Shown here: piece by piece, positions 1 to 7,779 of the stretch
How positions within the stretch are numbered: position 1 is the first letter of the stretch
How the letters are laid out: each line of letters starts with the position of its first letter
From: Archaeoglobaceae archaeon
Lineage (GTDB): Archaea; Halobacteriota; Archaeoglobi; Archaeoglobales; Archaeoglobaceae
Direction: 5' to 3'
DNA: 64,000 nt
NCBI GenBank assembly: GCA_026988525.1
Contig: JALSLC010000035.1
Location: 20,059-84,058, forward strand
The notes under the pieces: generated by a model
Database searches by the model: none
What the model was told of the DNA's origin: nothing
The model's input: the letters and a program-made list of their open reading frames with translations, nothing else
Position numbers and translations under genes: made by a program

Positions 1-698
1 CAACCATAAAGTTGCACATAGTAATAGACCATCATCAAGTAGAAGACGTAGAAGCTGAATATGTGGATTTAAGAGCTGATGTAGGAGCTACGGCAACCAT
101 ACTTACAGAATACTTAAAAGAACTAAAAATAATACCAAGTAGAACTCTTGCAACAGCTCTATTCTTTGGAATTAGAACTGAAACCGATGACTTTAAGAAG
201 AATGCAAAAACAGCAGACTTTATAGCTTCAGCATACCTATATCCATTTGTTGATCACGAATTAATAGAAAAGATGGAGGGTCCAGCAATATCTACTGAAA
301 CTCTTGATGTGCTTGGAGCTGCAATAAAAAATAGACAAGTTTATTCAAGCTTTCTTATAAGTTTTGCAGGATTTATAAATGACAGAGATGCTTTACCTCA
401 GGCAGCTGACTTTCTATTAAGGCTAGAAGGTATTTCAACTGTTTTAGTTTTTGGTGTTGTAAAGGATACAATATATCTTTCAGCAAGAAACAAGGATGTT
501 AGAATAAACATAGGAGAAGTACTTAAAAGAGCGTTTGGAGACGTTGGTAGTGCTGGCGGTCATGCACACGCTGCAGGAGGTCAAATTCCTCTCGGCATAT
601 TTGGCAGTGTAAAGGATAAAGAAGCGTTAGGAAAACTTGTAACTGAAGCTATAAAGAGGAGATTTCTCTCTGCTATAGGTATAGAATTGGAATCCTAA
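1..698 (+). CDS. DHH-family phosphoesterase, 5' end cut by window
   Basis: C-terminal part of a DHH/DHHA1 phosphoesterase of the NrnA/RecJ-like type, which hydrolyses short oligonucleotides or phosphoadenosine phosphate using Mn ions. The visible part opens with the DHH motif (IDHH, bases about 24-35), continues through the end of the DHH domain, and closes with a DHHA1 domain carrying the substrate-binding GGHAHAAGG signature (about bases 555-585). The frame is open to the left edge with no start, so the gene begins outside the window; the TTG at 12 is internal. Family assignment is secure. The exact substrate (nanoRNA, pAp or cyclic dinucleotide) cannot be told, and N-terminal CBS or TrkA domains, common in archaeal homologues, would lie outside. 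Confidence 0.9.
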   Translation, partial: TIKLHIVIDHHQVEDVEAEYVDLRADVGATATILTEYLKELKIIPSRTLATALFFGIRTETDDFKKNAKTADFIASAYLYPFVDHELIEKMEGPAISTETLDVLGAAIKNRQVYSSFLISFAGFINDRDALPQAADFLLRLEGISTVLVFGVVKDTIYLSARNKDVRINIGEVLKRAFGDVGSAGGHAHAAGGQIPLGIFGSVKDKEALGKLVTEAIKRRFLSAIGIELES

Positions 699-719
699 AA
701 AATAAAAGTATTAAAAATA

Positions 720-1424
720 TTATTCTTCTTTAACTGCTTCAACCATTTTCTTTTCCTCTTCTTTTGTAAATCTTTCGACGATCTCTATTTTTTCTATATC
801 AAGAAGTTTAAACGCCTTACTTATCGCATCGTACTTTCCTAATATGAATATTTGGTTCAAGGAAGCACCTTTTGGAGTAATTACCCTCACCAAACTATCT
901 GATAGCTCTACTTCTACATCCATTCCTGTGTACATAACAAATAGCGCTTTAACTTTTTCAGCCAAATCTTCAATTTTTTCTTTAATTTCTATTTCGAATA
1001 CAATTGTTTTACCTGCGAGAGGGTGGTTGAAGTCTACTAAAACCCTTCTTCCTATTACTCTTTCAACAGTACCAACTCTGTTACCAATTCTTACTCTCTG
1101 TCCAGGTTTAGGTCTTTCTGGAAATTTTCGCAAACTTACGAGTTCTCTCTTTTTTGGATCGTATTTACCAAACGCTTTCTCTGGTGGTACAACTATCTCC
1201 CCTTTAAAACCTACTTCTTTACCGACTAACTGTTCGTCTAATCCCTTTACAACATTCCCCTCTCCAACTACAATAACTATATCCCCATACCTACCGTTTT
1301 CATCATACAATCCATATTCCTTTGCCAGTTTTTCATCTGTAGTATCTATTACAGTTCCATCCTCAAGTTTTGCAGTATAACTTATTTTAATGAAGTCTCC
1401 CTGCCTAACAGTTTTATCCGTCAC
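720..1424 (-). CDS. FKBP-type peptidyl-prolyl cis-trans isomerase (SlyD-like, long archaeal form)
   Basis: Cytoplasmic prolyl isomerase and chaperone of 234 residues. The FKBP core (GDFIKISYTAKLEDG near the N-terminus, GEGNVVKGLDEQLVG around 55-70) is interrupted by an insert-in-flap domain (about residues 80-125) and closed by VDFNHPLAGKTIVFEIEI. A C-terminal extension of about 75 residues is typical of the long archaeal FKBPs. Start chosen at GTG 1424 because AAGGAGGG lies seven bases upstream; an in-frame ATG at 1481 is ignored, as the peptide before the GTG is not FKBP-like and contains the ribosome binding site. Convergent with the preceding DHH gene, with 21 bp between the stops. No His-rich metal tail of the bacterial SlyD kind is visible. 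Confidence 0.93.
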   Translation of the reverse strand: MTDKTVRQGDFIKISYTAKLEDGTVIDTTDEKLAKEYGLYDENGRYGDIVIVVGEGNVVKGLDEQLVGKEVGFKGEIVVPPEKAFGKYDPKKRELVSLRKFPERPKPGQRVRIGNRVGTVERVIGRRVLVDFNHPLAGKTIVFEIEIKEKIEDLAEKVKALFVMYTGMDVEVELSDSLVRVITPKGASLNQIFILGKYDAISKAFKLLDIEKIEIVERFTKEEEKKMVEAVKEE

Positions 1425-1522
1425 AATTATCCCTCCTTTTTTAAGGTGTTTGTTAATCCCGAAATTTGTGTATAAAAACATTCGTGCAAACAGCCAAGTT
1501 TTTAAGCCCTAAAAATAAAAGT

Positions 1523-1672
1523 ATGATTATGGGTTCTGATCCGGCAGATGACGAATTGCTTGAAGAAGTTGCAAAATCACAGATAAAAGCTAATTATAGA
1601 AAGTCTCTTGGAAAAGAGTACGTGAGAAAGAACTGGGATGAAGAAATAAAGAAAATATTCAAAAAGAAATAA
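1523..1672 (+). CDS. Small basic/acidic hypothetical protein (49 aa)
   Basis: Short gene divergent from the FKBP gene. From ATG 1523 it encodes about 49 residues (MIMGSDPADDELLEEVAKSQ...), an acidic N-terminal half followed by a lysine-rich helical tail ending KKIFKKK. A TATA-like TTTTTAAG at 1498-1505 sits about 22 bp upstream, which suits a leaderless transcript; the second ATG at 1529 is an alternative start. Its 3' end overlaps the stop of the convergent gene by 14 bp. No family recognised. A DNA- or RNA-associated small protein would fit the charge pattern but that is a guess. It could also be a non-coding open frame, though the sharp promoter and acidic/basic composition favour a gene. 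Confidence 0.55.
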   Translation: MIMGSDPADDELLEEVAKSQIKANYRKSLGKEYVRKNWDEEIKKIFKKK

Positions 1673-2246
1673 TTTTCTTATAAAGATTGCCTTTCGCGGA
1701 ACGTATAGATAGACCAGATAACTCCCCTGAAAACAAATGCCTAAATCCAAATTTTTCTGGATTTATTGGACATTCTCTTTCGAGATAGTAACCGCCAACC
1801 ACAACCTTGGATAGAGCTTTGAATAAATTTTTTTCATCACAAATGTTTCCCACTCTTATTTCCTTAGGCAAAGGCACTTTAACAAAGTAAACTCCTATTA
1901 TTTCAGGAAGATAGACAGTTGCGTCAGCACACCAGTAATCCAAAATTACTTTCTCACCAATGTCTATGTAAAATCTCCAAGCTGGAAAAGATAAGTTTAA
2001 TTTTTCTATTCTGAATTCGGAGATACTTTTTAACTTTTCTTTTATACCATTTATGTTAACTTCCGGAACATGAGAATCTATAAAAATGATCTTATTACCC
2101 AACAATATCCCATGTTCCACATCATCGCTGGATCCCGCATATACGGCAGGATATTCTATAACAGACTCCACTTCTTTGCAAACTTTTTTCAAAAAAATTG
2201 TTTCATTTTTTTCAAAATTAAATAGATCAACTCTCTCTAACAACAT
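1659..2246 (-). CDS. Hypothetical protein, downstream of ccmF (195 aa)
   Basis: Soluble protein of 195 residues without a recognised domain. It begins MLLERVDLFNFEKNE and shows mixed alpha/beta composition, a DYWCADATVYLPE segment and a second cysteine in NICDEKN. No signal peptide or membrane segment. Its start overlaps the end of ccmF by 20 bp on the same strand, so it is almost surely translated from the ccmE-ccmF transcript; this suggests, without proving, a link to cytochrome c or haem handling. It does not show a CxxC thioredoxin motif, so it is not an obvious CcmG, and lacks the CcmH LRCxxC motif. Confidence 0.7.
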   Translation of the reverse strand: MLLERVDLFNFEKNETIFLKKVCKEVESVIEYPAVYAGSSDDVEHGILLGNKIIFIDSHVPEVNINGIKEKLKSISEFRIEKLNLSFPAWRFYIDIGEKVILDYWCADATVYLPEIIGVYFVKVPLPKEIRVGNICDEKNLFKALSKVVVGGYYLERECPINPEKFGFRHLFSGELSGLSIRSAKGNLYKKIISF

Positions 2247-4059
2247 GTTTCTCCCTCTGAAGAGCAGAAATTAATCCGCCAAGGATTATTAAAATCGAAC
2301 CGATCCATACAAATGAAACTAAGGGAACTACATAGAATTCAAAAGATGCTATACCTGTTTCAGTTACCCCGCCCATAGCGATGTATATGTCTTCAAATGG
2401 AAGAGATATTATATCAACAGATGCAACTATCCTATCATTTCTCATCAAATTGTATATAATTAATTTAGGATGCATAACTCCCAGAAACTTACCATCTTTA
2501 TAAACGCTAACGTAAGCAATTACTGAAAATTTACCATTTCCATTTACTTCGTTAAATCCATTTAATTTGAGCGTATAATCACCAACTTTAACACTTTGCC
2601 CAACACCCATACTTATGTGTGTATAACTCGATTCGTACATCCATGAGCCCATTACTCCAATAAAAAGAAGAATCAATCCAAGATGTGCAGCTATGGCTCC
2701 AGCTCTTCTAAGGTCTATTTTTCTTGCTGAATATCCTTGAATTATACTTAAAAGAGAGAAAAAGAATATTCCAGCTCCGATAGACGCTATAACAAGTTTT
2801 GTTATTGCATAGACGACTATTGTTGATATCAATCCAGCAATAAGGGATTTAATTATTTTCTTGTTCAAGTCTTTTTTATAAGCTAAAACACAAACACCAA
2901 GTAATACGACTAATGCCGTGCCCAACGGTATTTCTATATGCCTGTAGAATTCTTTTGTTACAGATGCTCTAATTAAGAGTGGTGTCAGTGTACCAATTAA
3001 AACAGTTACAGTAGAAAGAGATAAAATTAAAATGCACACTTGTATTAATCTATCTCTTAGATTTAACTCATAGCCTTTAAAAATATCTTTCCTTTTTAAA
3101 GCGACTACAAAAGCAAAAATTGAAGATAACAATATTAGCATTAAATAGGCATAAGCTTCTTTGTTTCTCGCAAATGCGTGAACAGAGCTTATTATACCAC
3201 TTCTCGTTATAAATGTTGCAAGAATCACAAGATCAAATGTTATAACAGCAAAAGCATAGTTTATTGCCTTTAAACCACCTTTTCCTCCCCCTTTCTCTTC
3301 AACAAGTATTCCATGAATTAAAGCTGAAGAAGTTAACCAAGGCAACAAGGAGGAGTTCTCAACTGGATCCCATCCCCAATAACCACCCCATCCAAGAGTT
3401 TTGTAAGCCCACCAAGCACCAAGAAGTATTCCAAGACCAAGAAAAGCCCAAGCAACCAATAAGAATTTTTTAACTCTAAATATCCAGCTCTCTCTATAAT
3501 ATGTAGCTGCAACTGCAAACGCAAAAGGTACAGTCATTCCTGCATACCCAAGAAATATTGCAGGCGGGTGCAAAGCCATTTCCGGCGTTCTTAAAAGTGG
3601 ATTTAACCCCCATCCTTCCGGAGGTGTAAAATTTAATCTTACAAATGGATTTGATGATGTTAATAATAGAAAATTGAAGAATATAGCTACTACACACATC
3701 AAAACATTAGCAAAAGCAGATATTTTATCCTCCTTACGTGTAGAAAGTAAAATAAATATGGATAAATAAAAAAGCCATAAAAGAAGAGATCCCTCCCTTC
3801 CAGCCCAAACAGCACTTATTGTATAAACTAAGGGCAAATGTGTATCAGAATAAAAGAATACGTATTTCACATTGAAATCTCTAACCAAAAAATAGTAGAG
3901 GAGTGTTAAAAAGGCTAAAGTTGTAAAAATTAAAGCTAAGAAATTTAACTTTAAAACCTGACTCCATTTCGCTTTTCCTTTAGTGTATAGATAGGAAAAT
4001 AAAATCGACGCACAAAAACTCAAAGTTGAGCCAATTAAAAACAAATAGCCAATATCCAT
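2227..4059 (-). CDS. ccmF: Cytochrome c haem lyase subunit CcmF
   Basis: Polytopic membrane protein of 610 residues of the CcmF/CcsA haem-handling family, which attaches haem to apocytochrome c on the outer face of the membrane. The tryptophan-rich WWD signature WGGYWGWDPVENSSLLPW is at about residues 224-241, flanked by His164 (ALHPP) and His249 as candidate haem ligands. About a dozen or more hydrophobic segments and a C-terminal extracytoplasmic domain (residues 470-570) followed by a last helix match CcmF rather than the shorter CcmC. Lies 2 bp behind ccmE and overlaps the next gene by 20 bp: one operon. ccmA, ccmB and ccmC are not in the window. Implies c-type cytochromes, as in iron- or sulfate-respiring Archaeoglobales. 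Confidence 0.95.
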   Translation of the reverse strand: MDIGYLFLIGSTLSFCASILFSYLYTKGKAKWSQVLKLNFLALIFTTLAFLTLLYYFLVRDFNVKYVFFYSDTHLPLVYTISAVWAGREGSLLLWLFYLSIFILLSTRKEDKISAFANVLMCVVAIFFNFLLLTSSNPFVRLNFTPPEGWGLNPLLRTPEMALHPPAIFLGYAGMTVPFAFAVAATYYRESWIFRVKKFLLVAWAFLGLGILLGAWWAYKTLGWGGYWGWDPVENSSLLPWLTSSALIHGILVEEKGGGKGGLKAINYAFAVITFDLVILATFITRSGIISSVHAFARNKEAYAYLMLILLSSIFAFVVALKRKDIFKGYELNLRDRLIQVCILILSLSTVTVLIGTLTPLLIRASVTKEFYRHIEIPLGTALVVLLGVCVLAYKKDLNKKIIKSLIAGLISTIVVYAITKLVIASIGAGIFFFSLLSIIQGYSARKIDLRRAGAIAAHLGLILLFIGVMGSWMYESSYTHISMGVGQSVKVGDYTLKLNGFNEVNGNGKFSVIAYVSVYKDGKFLGVMHPKLIIYNLMRNDRIVASVDIISLPFEDIYIAMGGVTETGIASFEFYVVPLVSFVWIGSILIILGGLISALQREKHVVRES

Positions 4060-4061
4060 TT

Positions 4062-4475
4062 TTAATCCCTTTTAACGATTTTTTTAGTTGAGTAATTTTC
4101 TTCCAACACTTTATACTTACTTGGACATTTCAGCAAAACTTCTTTTGCATGAAAAACTCCATCAAAGTAGCTACCAACTACAACTGCTGGTATTCCCTCT
4201 TGATAGTGAGATAAAATGCCGTGATATATTACTCTCATCTGAGTCTTCCCATCCGATAAATTAAACATTAAAGTGTTGTTGGACAATATTTTTGTGCTTC
4301 CCGGAACAATCGTACCGTTTACCTGCACATTACTAACTTTACCTTTCGAAACTACATAACTTACACTAACGTAGGGACAGAGTTCACTTTTAAAAGATGT
4401 TGCAAGAATGATGCCAAACACTATAATTGCGACACCAACTATAATACTAACTTTTTTCATCTCACTGAAAGTCAT
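4062..4475 (-). CDS. ccmE: Cytochrome c maturation haem chaperone CcmE, Cys-type
   Basis: Haem chaperone of 137 residues handing haem from the CcmABC export step to CcmF. One N-terminal membrane helix (residues 8-26) is followed by an OB-fold domain (VKGKVSNVQVNG-like strands, then FDGVFHAKEVLLKCPSKY). In CcmE of most bacteria the haem-binding residue is His in HxxxY; here the motif is C117-P-S-K-Y121, the CxxxY variant known from archaea and Desulfovibrio. First gene of the ccmEF operon. Two in-frame starts, ATG 4475 and ATG 4460, are possible; neither has a strong ribosome binding site, so the longer is given. The 3' end is 2 bp from ccmF. Confidence 0.92.
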   Translation of the reverse strand: MTFSEMKKVSIIVGVAIIVFGIILATSFKSELCPYVSVSYVVSKGKVSNVQVNGTIVPGSTKILSNNTLMFNLSDGKTQMRVIYHGILSHYQEGIPAVVVGSYFDGVFHAKEVLLKCPSKYKVLEENYSTKKIVKRD

Positions 4476-4507
4476 CGGGAGTGTATATAAGTGTTTTTAC
4501 CGATTTG

Positions 4508-4524
4508 CGAACTTCAGTAGTTCG
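4508..4524. promoter_or_regulatory. Inverted repeat in the ccmE-tgtA divergent region
   Basis: Perfect hairpin-type dyad CGAACT-tcagt-AGTTCG with 6 bp arms and a 5 bp centre, 33 bp upstream of the ccmE start. Geometry (arms 6, spacer 5) is that of a dimeric winged-helix repressor site. Position fits control of the cytochrome c maturation operon. Function inferred only from symmetry. Confidence 0.4.
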
Positions 4525-4542
4525 AATTCATAGTAATCCCAA

Positions 4543-4572
4543 CATTTTAATGATTAGTATTACATTAAAATG
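4543..4572. promoter_or_regulatory. 30 bp inverted repeat overlapping the tgtA promoter
   Basis: CATTTTAATG and its exact reverse complement CATTAAAATG are separated by 10 bp. The right arm falls where the tgtA TATA box should lie, some 36-46 bp before the ATG. Either an operator of a dimeric regulator or two facing promoter elements for the divergent operons ccmEF and tgtA-arcS. Confidence 0.45.
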
Positions 4573-4608
4573 CAAAGATAAAAGTATAAATTGGGGGGAA
4601 TAAAGAAA

Positions 4609-6117
4609 ATGAGAAAAGATCACTTCGAAGTTACACATAGAGATGTTTTGGGTAGAGTTGGAAAATTACGCACACCACATGGAGTTGTTCAAACTCCAGC
4701 ACTTATGCCAGTCGTAAATCCAAATATTGAGTTCATAAAACCTTCCGAGATTAAAAAGTTGGGAGCTGAGATACTGATAACTAATTCTTATATAATCTAC
4801 AGAAGTAAGCTGAGAGAGATTGCAAAAGATAAAGGATTACACAAATTGCTTGGTGTAGATATTCCAATAATGACAGATAGTGGTAGCTACCAGTTAATGG
4901 TTTACGGTGATGTAGAAGTAAAAAATTCGGAGATACTAAACTTTCAAAAAGAAATAGGTAGTGATATTGTAGTTCCTTTGGATATCCCAACGCCACCAGA
5001 TGCTGAGGAGGAGTTGATTTTGGAGGATATGAAAATTACCATTGAAAGAGAAAGAGAGGCTGCAGAAATATTTAATGGATGTGAAAATTTGCTTGCATTC
5101 CCAATACAAGGATCAACAAATCCAAAAATGAGGAGAATGTTTGCAGAAGAAGTGAAAAAAATTTGTGAATTATATGATGTAAAGCCAATATTTCCAATTG
5201 GAGCTGTCGTTCCATTACTTGACACTTATCGTTTTTCAGATGTTGTAACTTCAATACTCGAAGTTAAATCGGTTTTACCCCCATCTTGCCCGGTACACTT
5301 GTTTGGAGCGGGACATCCAATGATGTTTTCAATTGCTACCGCCTTAGGTTGTGATTTATTCGATTCCGCAGCTTATGCCTTGTATGCAAAAGATGATAGA
5401 TACATGACAGTCAGAGGTACTGAAAAATTGGAAGAAATAAATGAATTTCCATGCTCATGTCCCGTCTGTTCAGATTATACTCCAAGAGAACTTAGAAGTA
5501 TGGAAAAGAAAGAAAGAGCTAAACTTTTAGCAAAACATAATTTATATGTTAGTTTTCAGGAAGTAAGAACAGTTAGACAAGCTATAAGAAGTAAAACCCT
5601 TTTTGAATTAGTTGAAAATAGAATTAGAGCTCATCCATACTTGCTTGAAGCATGGAGGCAGATAAGGAAGTACGGAAAGTTAATTGAAACGTACGATCCA
5701 AATATAAAAAGTAGATTTTTCTATACTGGTATAGAGAGTTTGATGAGGCCTGCCATACAGAGATACATGAACAAAATATTAGACATTCCACCAGATAAAG
5801 AAGAGTTGGTTGTTACAGACATGTACTCCAATTTAAAAGGAGATTTATACCTCAGACCTTGTTTTGGGATAGTATTTCCAGAACTAATAGAGAGTTATCC
5901 TGCTGGACATGCTGAAATGCCAGAAGACGGATTGATTGATGATATGGCTATAAAAACGGCTGTAAATTGTTTTTTAAAGTACGCTGAAAAATATAAAAAT
6001 ATAAAATTTATAGTTAAAGTCAGCAATCGATGGAACATTATAAAAGAGTTGGCTGAAAAAAGAGGATTAAAAAACATAGTTGTAGAGAGGGAATCAAATG
6101 ATGAGTTACAACATTAA
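4609..6117 (+). CDS. tgtA: Archaeosine tRNA-guanine transglycosylase TgtA (no PUA domain)
   Basis: Exchanges guanine 15 in the D-loop of tRNA for preQ0, first committed step of archaeosine formation. The 502-residue protein has the TIM-barrel TGT domain with MTDSGSYQ (Asp90) and CDLFDSAAYAL (Asp252, likely nucleophile) and the zinc site Cys282, Cys284, Cys287, His310 (CSCPVC...KHN). Residues about 345-500 are the archaeal C1 domain. The PUA domain seen in longer archaeal TgtA is missing. Start at ATG 4609, eleven bases after a GGGGGG ribosome binding site; the upstream in-frame TTG lies in that site. Its end overlaps arcS by 20 bp, so the two steps of archaeosine synthesis are co-translated. 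Confidence 0.95.
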   Translation: MRKDHFEVTHRDVLGRVGKLRTPHGVVQTPALMPVVNPNIEFIKPSEIKKLGAEILITNSYIIYRSKLREIAKDKGLHKLLGVDIPIMTDSGSYQLMVYGDVEVKNSEILNFQKEIGSDIVVPLDIPTPPDAEEELILEDMKITIEREREAAEIFNGCENLLAFPIQGSTNPKMRRMFAEEVKKICELYDVKPIFPIGAVVPLLDTYRFSDVVTSILEVKSVLPPSCPVHLFGAGHPMMFSIATALGCDLFDSAAYALYAKDDRYMTVRGTEKLEEINEFPCSCPVCSDYTPRELRSMEKKERAKLLAKHNLYVSFQEVRTVRQAIRSKTLFELVENRIRAHPYLLEAWRQIRKYGKLIETYDPNIKSRFFYTGIESLMRPAIQRYMNKILDIPPDKEELVVTDMYSNLKGDLYLRPCFGIVFPELIESYPAGHAEMPEDGLIDDMAIKTAVNCFLKYAEKYKNIKFIVKVSNRWNIIKELAEKRGLKNIVVERESNDELQH

Positions 6118-7690
6118 GCTTAGGGATGGCTTTTCAAAACTTGGAGTAGTTAAAATAGATGGAGAATCTTTTCAAACTCCGGGAGTTATACCTTTTGAAA
6201 AATTAAAAAATTTGAATAGTCGCGTTTCTTTAAAACTTAAAATAATAGACGAGAGAAGATTTGAAGTTTTGAGAGTGAAAAGTGAAATCTTCATTTTTAA
6301 CACACCTCTTGATAATCCCTTTGATTTCGTATCACTTTTAAAAGACTACTTATTAAATAACAAAGAATTTAGAGTGTTTTACGCTCCAGCAATGGCAACA
6401 GCATACAACATACCGATTTTATCTTACTTCGGAATGGACATTTTTGATACGGCTTTAGCAGAGCTTGCAGCAGAACTTGGAATTTTTATGACTGAAAGTG
6501 GGAACATCAATGCAAGTAAAATAAAAGAAAATTTCTGTCACTGCAGTATATGTGAAAAAGAGGGTGAAGAAGTTTTAAAAAATAGAGAGTTGTTAAAAGA
6601 GCATAACATAAATCTAATGATGAGCAGAGCTAAGCTTACAAGAGAGTTGATAAGGAGAGGAGAGTTAAGAAATTTTATAGAAAGCGAAGTTAAGCATAGT
6701 ACTTTTTACACAGCAGCCCTAAGACTTTTTGATGGTTGTTGGGATAAAGAGCATCCATTTCAAAGATTTAAAAAAAGTAAAGCTATTTTTTGCTCTCAAG
6801 AATCTTTTTCAAGATCTGAAGTTTTGTACTTTCTAAAAAGGGTAGAAGAAGTTTATGAGCCCAAAACCAAAGTAGCCTTAGTACTTCCATGTTCTGCAAA
6901 AAAACCGTATTTACTATCAAAAACACATTCCAAGATAAGGCAAAAGCTTAAAGGAATTAATAAAAGCGTTAATGAAATAATTATATCTTCTCCTCTTGTA
7001 ACTCCAAGAGAGTTCGAATTATGTTATCCAGCATGTAATTACGATGTTGCTGTTACTGGTTCTTGGGGAGAAGATGAAGTGGAGTTTGTCTCTAAAAAAT
7101 TGGTCTCACTTTTAAAGAACTTCGAGATTGTAGGAGGTTACGTCTCAGGAGGATATAGAAAAGTCTTTGAAAGAGCATGTAAAATGGCTGGAATAGATGG
7201 AATAATCTTAGATGATCTGGAAGAGGTTAAAAAATTTGTAGAAAAAATGGGTGAAAAACATTTTGATTTGTACTTAGAAATGTTCAAAGCTGTTTCAAAC
7301 TACCAGTTCGGATGTGATATACTTAGTTGGATAGACAGTAGAAAGAACAAAGTCAAAGTAAAAGGCAAGTATCCAGAAATAGAACTGTTTTGTGGAAAAA
7401 ACAGAGTAGCCAGATTTGATGTGTCAAGAGGTATGATTGATATATATATTCCAGATTTTTTCAAAAAAACGGAATATAAAGTAGAAATAGAGGATTTTAA
7501 GCCGAAAGGAACTATTTTTGCAGCAGGGGTAAAAAAAGCAGATTTTTCCATTAAACCGGGAGATCTTGTAGGATTTTTTGGAGAGAACTGGAAAGGAGTT
7601 GGTATTGCAAGAATATCTGGGCGAGAAATGGAAGATCTCAATGAGGGTTATGCTATAGATGTAAAAAGAGTTGAGAAAAATTTGAGTTAA
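6098..7690 (+). CDS. arcS: Archaeosine synthase ArcS (TgtA2) with PUA domain
   Basis: Second enzyme of archaeosine synthesis; adds a nitrogen donor to preQ0 at tRNA position 15 (lysine addition in the characterised systems). The 530-residue chain begins with a TGT-like domain that keeps a zinc site (Cys147, Cys149, Cys152, His169) but lacks the TGT catalytic aspartate motifs. The ArcS-specific signature PCSAKKPYLLSKTH is at 264-277 (pattern PC-x3-KPY-x2-S-x2-H). A C-terminal PUA RNA-binding domain spans about 455-530. Start at the first of two ATGs, 11 bp after GAGAGGGA. Overlaps tgtA by 20 bp; the PUA domain missing from TgtA is present here. Confidence 0.95.
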   Translation: MMSYNIKLRDGFSKLGVVKIDGESFQTPGVIPFEKLKNLNSRVSLKLKIIDERRFEVLRVKSEIFIFNTPLDNPFDFVSLLKDYLLNNKEFRVFYAPAMATAYNIPILSYFGMDIFDTALAELAAELGIFMTESGNINASKIKENFCHCSICEKEGEEVLKNRELLKEHNINLMMSRAKLTRELIRRGELRNFIESEVKHSTFYTAALRLFDGCWDKEHPFQRFKKSKAIFCSQESFSRSEVLYFLKRVEEVYEPKTKVALVLPCSAKKPYLLSKTHSKIRQKLKGINKSVNEIIISSPLVTPREFELCYPACNYDVAVTGSWGEDEVEFVSKKLVSLLKNFEIVGGYVSGGYRKVFERACKMAGIDGIILDDLEEVKKFVEKMGEKHFDLYLEMFKAVSNYQFGCDILSWIDSRKNKVKVKGKYPEIELFCGKNRVARFDVSRGMIDIYIPDFFKKTEYKVEIEDFKPKGTIFAAGVKKADFSIKPGDLVGFFGENWKGVGIARISGREMEDLNEGYAIDVKRVEKNLS

Positions 7691-7726
7691 GGATGAGTAC
7701 ACATAATCTTTTAACAATACCAAAGT

Positions 7727-7736
7727 TTTTTATAAG
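7727..7736 (+). promoter_or_regulatory. TATA box of the pilin-like surface protein gene
   Basis: TTTTTATAAG lies about 45-55 bp before ATG 7780. Predicted transcription start near 7755-7760 rules out the earlier in-frame start at 7693. Confidence 0.55.
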
Positions 7737-7779
7737 GTTTAGGAAAACTAAGATAGTAAAAATATTAGGGATGATGATT

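Noticed and set aside
844..1380. 178-codon plus-strand open frame opposite the FKBP gene
   Set aside because: Serine/threonine/proline-rich mirror of a well-identified gene on the other strand; no start signals.
3603..3625. Additional ORB-like box within ccmF
   Set aside because: ACCCCCATCCTTCCGGAGG lacks the TGGAA half of the dyad and the A+T bridge; a chance likeness.
4500..4535. TTCGAATTC region as a tRNA T-loop fragment
   Set aside because: No acceptor stem or anticodon arm can be folded around it; it is part of a simple dyad.
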